Positions 17,441 to 27,851 of a DNA stretch of 64,000 bases are shown here, in pieces (the first letter of the stretch is position 1; every line of letters starts with the position of its first letter). The notes under the pieces were generated by a model. It did no database searches. It was not told the DNA's origin and was given only the letters and a program-made list of their open reading frames with translations. A program made the translations under genes and the position numbers. The DNA is taken from NCBI GenBank assembly GCA_034670025.1, contig JAXMOE010000005.1:186001-250000 (forward strand), in the 5' to 3' direction. This DNA comes from PGYR01 sp034670025 (lineage in GTDB: Bacteria; Bacteroidota; Ignavibacteria; Kapaibacteriales; UBA2268).

Positions 17441-19768
17441 TTAGTTCTTTATAAATTTAGCGTACTGTATTCCAGTCTCGCTTTTTATCATAATGAAATA
17501 AGTACCAGTTGTAAGGTCAGAAACATCTATTTGACTATTACTCGAATTAATGTTTCTTACTGTATTACCAGCTAAATCTAATAAGCTCAGACTTTTGTTT
17601 GGTATGTCGCTAATTCCATCTATTGTAACATAATCAACAGTTGGGTTAGGGTAAACATTAACTTCTTCATAACCCGAAAGCTCAAATATACCAGTTGCAT
17701 TTTGGAAAGTCAACCAGTCCATTATACTTTTAAAAACGTCTGTTCTTTGTGTTGGGTCAGTTATATTGAACATATTTACTCCCATCACAAAAGAACGGCT
17801 GTCGCCATTATCATGACGTACTGCCATTGAACTATCCGTAGAGTTTGATTGATAAAATACAACATGTGCATTATCGCCATTTGGTACTAAGTTAAGTGCT
17901 TTGAATGAATCTTGACCAGAATTATATCTAGTAAGTACACCACTTATTACTGGGAAATCACCTGATATAGGATCTGCACTTACTCCACTAAATGTGTAAG
18001 TACCACCTGTAGTAGTAGAACCAGCATAGAGTAAACCAGCGTAGTTGGTACCATAAGCATCTAAATTGAATGTACTTTCAATTCCAGCATTAGAAATTGG
18101 ACCATCACCAAGCAAGAAAATATTTGTGCCATTTTCCCTTAACAAATCGAACTTAGTATATTCATGTGCATTTAGAGTACCAAAAGCACCAGAGTTCCAA
18201 ACTAAAGTTTCTATCCCTGTTGCTCTAATTGCAAACTTTCTAAAATCTTCACCCTTTACATTTAGATGATTTTCATAGTTAGTAGTATTTAAAATAGAAG
18301 TCAAGTCAACAATGTTTAAATTCTGAGGGTGTCCATCGTAAACATATATTAAAGGAATGGTATTGGTACTTCCATAAAAGCTATTATTCACATTCATATC
18401 TTCTTCACCAGTCAAACTCACGTCCAAAGAAACATCGTAAATACCATTACCACTCACATTCGAGATACTAACTTCTATTTCTTCCGAATTACCCGCCTCT
18501 ATTACTATTGGGACAATACTTTCTGGAGTAGTCGCCGTGCCGCTTAGCCCTTCTGACTTACTGGCATATATGCTACTAAACTTAGCTGTTACATTATTTA
18601 CTGTAATAGCTGACTCAGTGTTGTTTGTAATTGTTAAAACAGATGTTCCCTCATTCATCTCATCTAAATTCAAGTAAGGAGTGTCAACAAAATAGTTAAT
18701 ACCCGAACCGCCTTCTAACTTAACAACTTCATTAGCTAAGTTATCTACATAATAAATATCACCATTGGGGTCAAACTTTACACCCATTATACTTGAAGCA
18801 CCAGTTTGTACTCTCGTTAACTCTTCAAAAGTTTTTGAATCATAAATTACAATTTCGCCAGTAGCGTTATCACTTACTATCATATAATTTTCGTTAATAT
18901 CAATACCAGAAGGGCTGATTAGTCCATCGTCAACTACAGTAGTCCAATCTGCACCAACCATTTCAGTGAAAATAGCGAGTGTTTCACCACCATTAGCTGT
19001 GTTAGACAAATCATTCCCTATATCACCAGTTAATATATCTAATCTATTTACAGATTTAGTTCCTGGATTGATGTAGTATAACTTGTTGTCCATCATTTCC
19101 ATGTGAGCAGGAATGCCAGCATTCATTTCGTAAGGCACGTCAACATAACGGAATACCTGAGCATCATTGTGATCGTGTCCACCAGCTACGTGACCTTCAT
19201 TAAACTTATAACGAGAAATCGATTTGGTCACACCGTCATTAACCCAAAATGTGTTCTCTGACTCATAGGCAACACCACTACTATAAGGGCTTTGGTGAAC
19301 CATGTCATAATGGCTACCATTTACTCCAGCAGTAGGAGGAGTACCCGCTATTGCGTAAATATCAAGATCTGAAGGCCACATAGAAGGTCCACACCATCCG
19401 CCAAAATTAGCTCTGTTCGCATTGAAATAATTCTGAGCAGTAGTCCAAACCGTATCACCAAATGCCATCGCGTCTGCATAGACCATAAAGTGCCAAGCGT
19501 TTCCGTCTTTTCTGTAATCATAAGCAACTTGGTCAGTGCCTGCATCTGTTATCATAACAGTCGTGCCACCATTTTCTCCACCGTGGTTTAGTACCCAAAG
19601 TTGATTCATATCTTGTGGGTTGAAATCCAAATCTGTTGGTCTCAAAATCTGGTTCGAGCTGGTTGCAATAATTTTTTTATTGATTTTGCCATCAATTATA
19701 TCTTGGGTCGAACCCATTAAGCTTACGGTGCTGATAAGTAATGCACCAATTAGTAGTTTTAATCTCAT
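17441..19768 (-). CDS. Secreted beta-propeller-like protein with type IX sorting domain
   Basis: 775 residues, unknown substrate. A signal peptide (LKLLIGALLISTVSLMGS) is followed by an NHL/SMP-30-like propeller region (about 35-350): DLDFNPQDMNQLWVLNHGG, GLISPSGIDINENYMIVSD and GVKFDPNGDIYYVDNLAN are typical blade strands. A His-rich patch HVAGGHDHNDAQVF sits near residue 195. Residues 370-470 form an Ig-like or ASH-like domain (LTITNNTESAITVNNVTAKF). The end is a type IX sorting domain (VNVYPNPTVDYVTIDG ... LTTGTYFIMIKSETG). It would be exported by Sec, passed through the SprA translocon and anchored or released at the surface. It shares a divergent control region with the lipoprotein at 19988. 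Confidence 0.85.
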   Translation of the reverse strand: MRLKLLIGALLISTVSLMGSTQDIIDGKINKKIIATSSNQILRPTDLDFNPQDMNQLWVLNHGGENGGTTVMITDAGTDQVAYDYRKDGNAWHFMVYADAMAFGDTVWTTAQNYFNANRANFGGWCGPSMWPSDLDIYAIAGTPPTAGVNGSHYDMVHQSPYSSGVAYESENTFWVNDGVTKSISRYKFNEGHVAGGHDHNDAQVFRYVDVPYEMNAGIPAHMEMMDNKLYYINPGTKSVNRLDILTGDIGNDLSNTANGGETLAIFTEMVGADWTTVVDDGLISPSGIDINENYMIVSDNATGEIVIYDSKTFEELTRVQTGASSIMGVKFDPNGDIYYVDNLANEVVKLEGGSGINYFVDTPYLNLDEMNEGTSVLTITNNTESAITVNNVTAKFSSIYASKSEGLSGTATTPESIVPIVIEAGNSEEIEVSISNVSGNGIYDVSLDVSLTGEEDMNVNNSFYGSTNTIPLIYVYDGHPQNLNIVDLTSILNTTNYENHLNVKGEDFRKFAIRATGIETLVWNSGAFGTLNAHEYTKFDLLRENGTNIFLLGDGPISNAGIESTFNLDAYGTNYAGLLYAGSTTTGGTYTFSGVSADPISGDFPVISGVLTRYNSGQDSFKALNLVPNGDNAHVVFYQSNSTDSSMAVRHDNGDSRSFVMGVNMFNITDPTQRTDVFKSIMDWLTFQNATGIFELSGYEEVNVYPNPTVDYVTIDGISDIPNKSLSLLDLAGNTVRNINSSNSQIDVSDLTTGTYFIMIKSETGIQYAKFIKN

Positions 19769-19879
19769 AATGTTGTTTTGTAGGATTAGTTAATAATAAA
19801 GTTAAAGATAATGAATTTTTAAGTCATATAATATTGTAGAGAGTATTAATTTTAATAAAATCAAGGTAAATGCTATTAC

Positions 19880-19909
19880 TTGACAATTAGAATATAAATT
19901 AATTGTCAA
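19880..19909. promoter_or_regulatory. Perfect inverted repeat in divergent promoter region
   Basis: TTGACAATT (19880-19888) and AATTGTCAA (19901-19909) are perfect 9-base arms with a 12-base AT spacer. The centres are 21 bases apart, two helical turns, which suits a dimeric regulator. It lies between two divergent genes and ends 4 bases before the -7 box at 19914. Confidence 0.5.
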
Positions 19910-19913
19910 ACTG

Positions 19914-19921
19914 TAACTTTG
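19914..19921 (+). promoter_or_regulatory. Candidate -7 box
   Basis: TAACTTTG matches TAnnTTTG and lies 66 bases upstream of the lipoprotein gene, directly after the inverted repeat at 19880-19909. Confidence 0.45.
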
Positions 19922-19987
19922 TAAAGATTAACAAAATGAGTTAAATTAACGTAAAGTAATTCTTTCAGAAAAAATAACAATAGACTT

Positions 19988-20713
19988 ATGAGAGCAACAA
20001 ACACGATTTTATTAGTTCTTTTTTGCTTTACTTCTATCTCCTGTTCCGATGACAACATCACTGCTCCAAACGGAGGTGAATCATTCGAATTCCCTCTTGC
20101 CATTGGTAATGAATGGACGTATGGATTATACAAGTTGGACGTAAATCACGAACCAGCTGGCGACCCTATTATCCAAAAATTTGTGAAAATAATTGACAAA
20201 ATTGAGTACAAAGGTAAGACTTCTTATGAAGTTGACAAGAGCAGTAGCCTGATTTACAAATATTATAGCAAAGATGATAATGCAATATATGGACACGTTG
20301 ATTATGAAAATCTATCCAGTGATGGCAAAAACTACTACCCCGACTATTGGATGAAAATATATGACTTCCACAATGACAATTGGACTGTATATAGTAAGGA
20401 CGTAAAGGTTGAGGACGGAGATTACAAGGCAGAAGGAACAATTGCTATGTTTGGTGAAAAAATAGGAAAGACTACTACCATTCTTAATAAGATTGTTGTC
20501 GATTTGTATGAATTTCGAGCAATATTGTCAATCGAGTCAACAGAAACTAATAACGGCAGTGTGGAGTCTTATTCAGAAAAGGACACAACCTATATTACTT
20601 TTGCCGATGGTATTGGTATTTATTCTATTGCAGAAAGAAAAGTAGAAAAAGACGAAGAATTTATGTTCTACGGTACAGAAGAAAGACTAATTAAATATAT
20701 ACTGTTTGAATAA
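19988..20713 (+). CDS. Lipoprotein of a local paralogous family (member 1)
   Basis: 241 residues, no named family. The lipobox LVLFCFTSISC gives a lipid-anchored protein. The pattern F-P-L-x-x-G-N-E-W-T-Y (residues 36-46) is followed by alternating beta strands (KIEYKGKTSYEVDKSSS; NWTVYSKDVKVEDGDYK) and ends with a TYITFADGIGIYSIAER block. The same order, N-E-W-x-Y head and DGIGxY tail, recurs in the lipoproteins at 37767 and 38536 and, more distantly, at 31014. Probably an outer-membrane or periplasmic beta-sandwich; role unknown. An inverted repeat and a -7 box lie upstream. Confidence 0.75.
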   Translation: MRATNTILLVLFCFTSISCSDDNITAPNGGESFEFPLAIGNEWTYGLYKLDVNHEPAGDPIIQKFVKIIDKIEYKGKTSYEVDKSSSLIYKYYSKDDNAIYGHVDYENLSSDGKNYYPDYWMKIYDFHNDNWTVYSKDVKVEDGDYKAEGTIAMFGEKIGKTTTILNKIVVDLYEFRAILSIESTETNNGSVESYSEKDTTYITFADGIGIYSIAERKVEKDEEFMFYGTEERLIKYILFE

Positions 20714-20828
20714 ATAAGAGAACTTTAGTTTGTATATGATGTATAAAGTATAATTTCTGAAGAAAGGCGATGTCAGCAAAGTTAGAGTTAGATGAACTTT
20801 GAACAATAAACTATTAGCACTTACCCCA

Positions 20829-23800
20829 CTATCTACCGCCCGCAAGTGAAATACGGAGATCCAAACCAACTTGAGTAGTGCTGAATCCCGGATTAGCAGC
20901 ACCAGCAGTTATAGTAGCATCATAACGGAAGAAGAAAGAAGCCGTTACTCTATTACTTAGAGAATATCGGATACGTGGCTCTATTGTTATTTGTGTATCT
21001 CCTTGCAGCTCACGGCCCTCGTTTTCGTTCAAACTTGCCTCGTCCGAAACATCGAAAGTAGCACGAGAATTGTCTTTAATAGAGAATAAGAAACTATACT
21101 CTATATTGTTTTGTAAACTAAGACCCATGAAGTCCCACTCCAAACTCTTCATTGTATAATTAGCTTGGGCACTAATTTCATTAGTACTTGTTTTCTCAAC
21201 TATACTTCTACTCGACGAACTAAGGTTGAAATTAGAAGTAGAATTCCAACGTAAATTTGCAGTAAGTTGACCGTCTAATTTTTCCTCATCAAATGTCCAA
21301 GAAACACCAAGCAATGGTTGAAATCCATACTGTACCATTTGGTTTTCATAAGCTTCACCCTTGTCAGTTATCTTAATTGCTTCGTCATAAGTAGCTTGGT
21401 AACGGTGTTCAAACCGAACCTTCTTAACGTACTCACTCCAAATCCCCCAATCTTCTAATCCTTCCCAAGTAATACCATAATTAGGTGCAGGTAAAAACTT
21501 ACGAGCAGCACCACTCGAGATACTAAATGCTTCTAATTCTTCAAAAAATGATTCGGACAAAGCTCTTTGTTTAGCTCGGTTTTGCTCTAACTCAGAGATA
21601 CCACTGTTTTCTATTGCAGTGGCTCTGTTATTATATTCGTTAACAACTGCATCCATAGTGTTGCCAAATGGATTAAATCCAAATATAGTTGGGAAAGACA
21701 TATAAGAACGAGAAAATGATTTGAGTGCAATAACGTTGGTATAAGTAGGTACTCCCTCATTGTCAGTTAGTACAGTCTCGTTTCTGTTATATGACACAGT
21801 AGAGTTCCATTTTAAATCTAATTCTGCCCCTTCCCACAGTGGTCTAGAAGTAGATATATCAAATGTAGTTGCCTGAGTAAAGTTGTCTTGTAAGATTGCG
21901 TTGGGAGGCCTTAAACCATCAAACGCCTCGAACCCTATAAACGGGAAAGCCGACGATGATGTAGTTTTGAATCCACCGTGAGGGCTGCTAACTAAACCGA
22001 GTTGATAAGGTAAACTAGGACCTTGCGAACGCGAGCTGTTGCCAAACCCCCAGAAATTAGTAAGTCCAGTGCTACCATACACACCAGGGTTTATTGAAGA
22101 GTTTGTTTGATTTAGTCCAATTCGTACTGATTTGAAATCTAAGAATATAAATTGGAACGTCCTTCCCAAATGATCCCAGAATGTTTTTGTAGAGTCCTTA
22201 GGCATTTTCTTTGTCAGAGGAGTTTTCCCACTAATACCAAACCAACTGTTACCCAATTGCTCTAAACCAATAGTACCTGTGAATCTGGTAGTCGAATTAT
22301 AATTTGCCTCCTTAGCTACATCGACCAATACTGGGTCGGGGTGCAACGGATTAGTCCATTGATAATCAACTACATATTGCCCAGTAATTTTAAAATATTT
22401 ATTTATGTTGGCAATATTAGGCAATTGAGGAGTAAAGTTTACTGTAACGTTTTGTGTATGATTAATATCATCACCAAAATTAATTAAAGCTCCATCGTTG
22501 AACAGAACTGTTTTTGCTAACTCACTACCTGTTCTTTGACTACCATCTGGACCCGTTTCAAACCGAACTAATGACGATCTTGTAGTAAAGTTATAATCCA
22601 AAAGCGGATTCAGAAATCCTCCCTCAACAAATTTCCAAGAGAAGTTAGCCGTTCTGTTTGCAGTAAAGTCACGAACTACAGGACTAGCAAAGTCCAAAAA
22701 TCTCGATTGCTCTGTTCGTCGCTGTCTGCTCACGTTTAGTCCAAAACCAATAGCATTTGGCAAAAAGTTATACTTTGTTTCATTATAAGTACCAAGTATG
22801 GGTACACTATCAGCCCAAGTCAATGGTTGAAAAGAAAGTAAGTCTGGTATCCTGTTCGTATATCTCATATCAGCACGCCATTCCCAATTGAATCTTTGTT
22901 CATAAACAGGAGTTCGCTGATATTCTTGGGTATAGTTATAACCAAGCACCAATTTATTCAGGGTTTCATTTACAGTCCAGTGATTAACAGGTAACCCGAG
23001 CTTCACACCATTCATTCCCCAACTGTCTTGCACCACCAAAGTTTGCGAACGCTTTACCAAAGCGTCGGCCACTTCCTGAGCTTCCTCTTCGGTTGCACCG
23101 TTGTCAACTGCTCGTTCTTTAGCAAGGTTAGCAGCTACATCAAGATTTACGTCATTGTTTGCTTGAAATTCTGGTGTCTCTACCTTCTCTGTGTGGGTGT
23201 AGTTAATTGGAAGATTTATTCCTTTGAAACTCTCAGGCATAAATTTATTAAGCTGCCCTTGCATATTGACAGTAAATTCGGTGGTTTGCATCCTGTTACC
23301 AAACCGCTCTTCTAACCTATGGAAGTTTGGCTCTTGTGTCCTGAATGAGGCATCAATAGTACCCAAATCAGCTAACTTAACACTCGAACTGGCTATGGCC
23401 GCAATGTCACTGCTGGCCTCGGGTTTGGTCAATCTCAATTCGTTAAACCACACTGTGGTAGTCAAATCATTGGGGTATCGCTCTTCAGGATTAGCTATAC
23501 CAAGCCCTATGAACGAAACACGAGTTACAACAGGACTACCTTTCACTGCAAAAATTGCTGTTGGGTCACCTGGGACAGCAAATTCTTGCCTATCTCTTTT
23601 GAGTGAAGTGTCTCGGATTTGTTTAATCGCAGTCAATTCTTCCAAATTGATTTGCACATCAGTCCAACCACGAGTTATTGGCTTTCTATATTCATAATAA
23701 TTAGCCGAATCCGTTCCAAACCTTATAAAGGCATACCCCTTAGGTGTCACACCAGGTGTAGCCTCGCCAGGCATAGAGCCATCGCCATGATAAAAGAATT

Positions 23801-26800
23801 TCAATTTTTTGTAGTAGAACAAATCCATGGACCTGAACACTCGGGTTGCCATTCTTTCTTCGCCATATCCTAGATTATCGACGGTTAAGGAAATCGATTG
23901 TTCATTCAATTCCAAATCTTCATTATTTGGACTATTTAATTGCCTTGGTGGTCTCACTCCAGGTGGTAAAGTATAAAAATCTGGAGCACCTTTATTTTCA
24001 AATCTATTCACAAACGATAGAGACATAACAGAATCATTTTCTGGTACATCTAAGAAATTACTAATTCTTTGCCATTGGGAACCAACTAATTTCCAATCAG
24101 CTACCTTAATGTAGGCAGGGCCCCCTTTGAATGAGACTCTTATATATTGGACGTTTGAGAATAGTGGATTACCAACTCTACCCGAAGGTCTTCTGATTGG
24201 AATTCGGAACTGGAACCAACCTGCATCTTGATTACCACCAACTATTTGCGGGTTAGTGTTGGGGTCTAAGTTGGCTATATCTATTTTGTATCTGAAATAA
24301 CTATTATCCAGAGTAATAGTTTGACCGTTATTATCGTTTAAAATTTCCTTATCTGGGAATTGACCTAATTCCGATTGTGATGCGTTTCCTTCATAATTAT
24401 TATAGAATATGAAATCATCGCCTGTTCTTTGGCCATCATCTTTACCAAAATTAAAGAAATAATTATCTCTCGCAGGGTCATCTTCCAAATTCAAAGGGAA
24501 TGGATATTCTTCTTTCTCGTCATCATCGTTTATAGCATCGAGACCAACATCCTCACCCTCATCAATTCTATTGTTAGGTAGTGGGTTGTCTTCAGTTATT
24601 CCGTCCTCAGTATCAAGAGTATTGTTAGCTATTATATCTTCACTGATTTGACCCAAGTCAATATACATTTCTGTAGATAAGTCACCTTTTTGGTCTATCT
24701 GGAGCATAACCTCTAAGTATTCTATATTCTCTGTATCAAAGTTAGTGTTGAAAGAGGAGAGTAACCTTTGCATACCAGCCCATACTCTTTGCTTGTTACC
24801 ATCTTTGTCGATAAAATTGTCAGCGGGGTTGTATTCAGGGTTTAATGAATCCAAGTACTCAGGATTCTTATTATAGATACCTCTGAAAAATGGCTCGTAA
24901 GCTAATTCCAAAGGTGCTATGTTTCTATTTCCAACAGTTGTTTGTTGGTCAGGGTAAACATCCCTTACTGGAACTCTTGGGATAAAGTATTTGAACCATG
25001 CCAATCGACCACGGAACAAATTTCTATCTGGTGCATTGTCAGCAATAGAACTATCCAGAGGTGGAGAAGAGAACTGCCATTGTGATGGGTTTAGTCCCAA
25101 GCTAATAGAACGTTCACCACCTTCAAAATTATCTATATCCACGGCAGCTTCACCGTTGTCCGAAGCAATAGTAGATTCCTTTTTGTTTGGAGTAGGGAAT
25201 ATGATTGCCATTTCTCCACCGAGTGTAATGTTGGACTCTGCTTTAGTTTCGTAAAACGGCAAAAAGTCCAAGGCCTTTGTCAGCCAAGGAGTATCCCACT
25301 GCAAATTCCCATCGAGTCCAAATATTGTATTGGCTATTGGTTCATTGCCCAACTGCACCCTGTCATTTATAGCAGCTATGTTATAGTGCATAAATGTAAA
25401 ACCGAGTGTGGCGGTGGCTCGCCGTTTGTCCATCAGCAGATAATCACCACGCACCCCTGCCAAGGTCTTTGTTGCTATTTGTAGTAAATCTTGTTGCTCA
25501 TACTCTACCTTTAAGTTAGCTCCTGGAGCTGTAGCAGAAGCATTTCTGAGAGTTAGTGTCCCAGAAAAATAATCAACCACATAGTCTTGAAATTCTCGTA
25601 ATTGTCTCCCATCTAAGAATACTCTAACGCTACCAGGAGACAGATTAAATGCACCCAAAGATATTTTACCATTTGAAGTTCCACTTGATTCACCCCCAAT
25701 GATAAACCTATTTCTAGCTGTATTTCTTTCTGCTACCACACGGACTGTGTCATAAATATCTGCAAATATATATTGATCTGCCAGAGCAGGCGTACCTTGC
25801 TTTTCAAAATAATCAATCAAACCTTGTCGGAATGGTTCAACAGATGGAAATATAATTTCGCCAGTTTGTTGATTGAAAAAAGGAGACCCAGCTGTCTTAT
25901 CAAATTCACCATCGGACTGAGCTGCACCAGATGTATTAGTTCTATCGACTCCGAATATAGTTACTAATTTGTCAGGTGTGTTTGCCAAAACATCAGTCGA
26001 GTCATTGTCTTGGTTCAGATACCAAATATTTATCGTAGTTTCATCTAAATTCAGATTCGATTTACCCAATGAATATATATTCTTCATTTGTCTAGACCAA
26101 AGAGTATCAAAACCTGGCTGTAAGTTAGGAACAGAAACTAATTTTAGTATCAATGTATCTTTCACATCGACAGAGTTGCTGAAAGTACCGTGGTACAAAT
26201 CATCTTCGGCAGCAGGAGTCGCCCCTTCAGTTATATACGAAACTGCATATTTTCTATCCTGTCTCAGGTTTCTGATAGTCAAAGTACCCAAATTCCTATC
26301 TACAATATATTGGTTCGTATCTAACTTTTGGAACCTGCCCCTTTCCACTATACCAGTTTGTATAGCAACGTTCGGGTTATTAATAGCAGGATTATTAATA
26401 AAGTTCAAAGGGTCATTTTCTGGAGGTAATGTAGCATAAGCAATTACCTCTGAAACTTGCGGACTTGTTACAGTATTAGTTGACTCCCAAATCTCAATAT
26501 CTTTCACTCTGGTAAAGTTTGCTGATTGAGGAATTACTGGCTTGGGTGACTTCCAATAGTCCTTGTAAACCACCTTATAATCATTATCTAAGAAGAAGTG
26601 ATTACGAGAAAAGTCGGGTGGACGTATTTGGAATGGCTCTTTGTTGTTACCACCCCTTACATCTACAAAGTTTCTTTCCCCTCTTCTTTGGGCAAATATT
26701 GTCTTCAAATAAAGTGGCCCGAACTGATAATCGGAGCGAACACCAAATAGAGTCTGCCCACCAGTAATTAACTGAGAATTTAGTGGTAGCGACACATTAC

Positions 26801-27566
26801 CAAATTCTACTAATTTTATTATGTCATCTTCGTAACCTTCGTAACCAACTTTGAACTGATTATCATTTCCAAATGATCTATTAGTGTTCCAATCCGTACT
26901 AAGTTTAAGCTTATCACCAATACCACCGCTCACATTCACCCTAATGTCTTGTGAGAAAATTGGTGTTGACTGTGTTTGACCAAATGCAGAAACAGTACCA
27001 AGGTTTTGAGCATCCCAACGCCAACCTAATCGCAGGTTTACTTCACCATTCACATTGATGCTAATTTGTGGTTTCCCAAATATACCCATAAGCGGATTGG
27101 GTGGAATAGGAATAGAAATACCGGTTGCATCTGCCATTAATCGAGCTAAATCTCGGCTCGACAGCACTTTCTTTATATCATAATCTGTAAGAAGAGAATC
27201 CCAGATTTGATGTGAGATCATATTTTTTCGGAAATTTAGATATTCATCCAAACTCATATCTATTCCCGTACCCAATTCCACATCATCTATTCTTTCGGTA
27301 GCGTTTACTCTTTCGCCAGTGGAATCTATGCTGCTTTCGTAGTTATATCCGTCCACAGTATCTTTGTCACCAAACACACCTTGCCCATACTTCTGACGAT
27401 AATACCCTTGGTAATCGAAGAAGGGGCTGGAGTAATCGCTCGTAGAGTCTTTTTTGAAAATACTTTCGTTTATCTCCAAACTCTCATAGTCCTGCGCTTT
27501 GGTAGTTGATAAACTCAACCCAAATGCAACGATTACTAAGATATATATACTTATTATATTGGACAT
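20829..27566 (-). CDS. sprA: SprA, outer-membrane translocon of the type IX secretion system
   Basis: Very large outer-membrane beta barrel through which type IX substrates leave the cell, and also needed for gliding in flavobacteria. 2245 residues, within the family range. Signal peptide (IYILVIVAFGLSLSTTKAQ), then the first SprA N-terminal domain (GWRWDAQNLGTVSAFGQTQ, LKLSTDWNTNRSFGNDNQFK, FGNVSLPLNSQLITGGQTLFG, YQFGPLYLKTIFAQRRGERN), a second related domain near residue 690 (LAGVRGDYLLMDKRRATAT) and a long run of amphipathic strands to the C terminus (FFFRYDATITAGAANPGF). It serves as the export channel for the seven sorting-domain proteins in this window (inference from family knowledge). 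No other T9SS component is adjacent. It is divergent from dps. Confidence 0.94.
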   Translation of the reverse strand: MSNIISIYILVIVAFGLSLSTTKAQDYESLEINESIFKKDSTSDYSSPFFDYQGYYRQKYGQGVFGDKDTVDGYNYESSIDSTGERVNATERIDDVELGTGIDMSLDEYLNFRKNMISHQIWDSLLTDYDIKKVLSSRDLARLMADATGISIPIPPNPLMGIFGKPQISINVNGEVNLRLGWRWDAQNLGTVSAFGQTQSTPIFSQDIRVNVSGGIGDKLKLSTDWNTNRSFGNDNQFKVGYEGYEDDIIKLVEFGNVSLPLNSQLITGGQTLFGVRSDYQFGPLYLKTIFAQRRGERNFVDVRGGNNKEPFQIRPPDFSRNHFFLDNDYKVVYKDYWKSPKPVIPQSANFTRVKDIEIWESTNTVTSPQVSEVIAYATLPPENDPLNFINNPAINNPNVAIQTGIVERGRFQKLDTNQYIVDRNLGTLTIRNLRQDRKYAVSYITEGATPAAEDDLYHGTFSNSVDVKDTLILKLVSVPNLQPGFDTLWSRQMKNIYSLGKSNLNLDETTINIWYLNQDNDSTDVLANTPDKLVTIFGVDRTNTSGAAQSDGEFDKTAGSPFFNQQTGEIIFPSVEPFRQGLIDYFEKQGTPALADQYIFADIYDTVRVVAERNTARNRFIIGGESSGTSNGKISLGAFNLSPGSVRVFLDGRQLREFQDYVVDYFSGTLTLRNASATAPGANLKVEYEQQDLLQIATKTLAGVRGDYLLMDKRRATATLGFTFMHYNIAAINDRVQLGNEPIANTIFGLDGNLQWDTPWLTKALDFLPFYETKAESNITLGGEMAIIFPTPNKKESTIASDNGEAAVDIDNFEGGERSISLGLNPSQWQFSSPPLDSSIADNAPDRNLFRGRLAWFKYFIPRVPVRDVYPDQQTTVGNRNIAPLELAYEPFFRGIYNKNPEYLDSLNPEYNPADNFIDKDGNKQRVWAGMQRLLSSFNTNFDTENIEYLEVMLQIDQKGDLSTEMYIDLGQISEDIIANNTLDTEDGITEDNPLPNNRIDEGEDVGLDAINDDDEKEEYPFPLNLEDDPARDNYFFNFGKDDGQRTGDDFIFYNNYEGNASQSELGQFPDKEILNDNNGQTITLDNSYFRYKIDIANLDPNTNPQIVGGNQDAGWFQFRIPIRRPSGRVGNPLFSNVQYIRVSFKGGPAYIKVADWKLVGSQWQRISNFLDVPENDSVMSLSFVNRFENKGAPDFYTLPPGVRPPRQLNSPNNEDLELNEQSISLTVDNLGYGEERMATRVFRSMDLFYYKKLKFFYHGDGSMPGEATPGVTPKGYAFIRFGTDSANYYEYRKPITRGWTDVQINLEELTAIKQIRDTSLKRDRQEFAVPGDPTAIFAVKGSPVVTRVSFIGLGIANPEERYPNDLTTTVWFNELRLTKPEASSDIAAIASSSVKLADLGTIDASFRTQEPNFHRLEERFGNRMQTTEFTVNMQGQLNKFMPESFKGINLPINYTHTEKVETPEFQANNDVNLDVAANLAKERAVDNGATEEEAQEVADALVKRSQTLVVQDSWGMNGVKLGLPVNHWTVNETLNKLVLGYNYTQEYQRTPVYEQRFNWEWRADMRYTNRIPDLLSFQPLTWADSVPILGTYNETKYNFLPNAIGFGLNVSRQRRTEQSRFLDFASPVVRDFTANRTANFSWKFVEGGFLNPLLDYNFTTRSSLVRFETGPDGSQRTGSELAKTVLFNDGALINFGDDINHTQNVTVNFTPQLPNIANINKYFKITGQYVVDYQWTNPLHPDPVLVDVAKEANYNSTTRFTGTIGLEQLGNSWFGISGKTPLTKKMPKDSTKTFWDHLGRTFQFIFLDFKSVRIGLNQTNSSINPGVYGSTGLTNFWGFGNSSRSQGPSLPYQLGLVSSPHGGFKTTSSSAFPFIGFEAFDGLRPPNAILQDNFTQATTFDISTSRPLWEGAELDLKWNSTVSYNRNETVLTDNEGVPTYTNVIALKSFSRSYMSFPTIFGFNPFGNTMDAVVNEYNNRATAIENSGISELEQNRAKQRALSESFFEELEAFSISSGAARKFLPAPNYGITWEGLEDWGIWSEYVKKVRFEHRYQATYDEAIKITDKGEAYENQMVQYGFQPLLGVSWTFDEEKLDGQLTANLRWNSTSNFNLSSSSRSIVEKTSTNEISAQANYTMKSLEWDFMGLSLQNNIEYSFLFSIKDNSRATFDVSDEASLNENEGRELQGDTQITIEPRIRYSLSNRVTASFFFRYDATITAGAANPGFSTTQVGLDLRISLAGGR

Positions 27567-27796
27567 TCTGCCACTAATTATGAGGTATTCTTACTATATA
27601 CAAAATGCGTACCATACTGATATAATCAATAAATATTGGTCAATTGTAACTAAGTAGCAGTTTTCTATAGGCAAATGTTAATTTTAATTGTTAAAAAATA
27701 TTCTAATTGTACGATTTCAAAACTTTCAAGTTACTTATAAACATTGAATAGATAAAATAATCACAGAAAGTAGGAAAAAATAAATCCAAACCATAT

Positions 27797-27815
27797 ACGT
27801 TATTAAATGTAACGT
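27797..27815. promoter_or_regulatory. Inverted repeat upstream of dps
   Basis: ACGTTA (27797-27802) and TAACGT (27810-27815) flank a 7-base spacer, 36 bases before the dps ATG in the 285-base divergent region between sprA and dps. It could be an operator for an oxidative-stress regulator; it does not match the PerR or Fur consensus as known. Nothing else was recognised in this gap. Confidence 0.35.
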
Positions 27816-27851
27816 TAGATCAATTATGAACTAAATTAGGTAAAATTTAAA

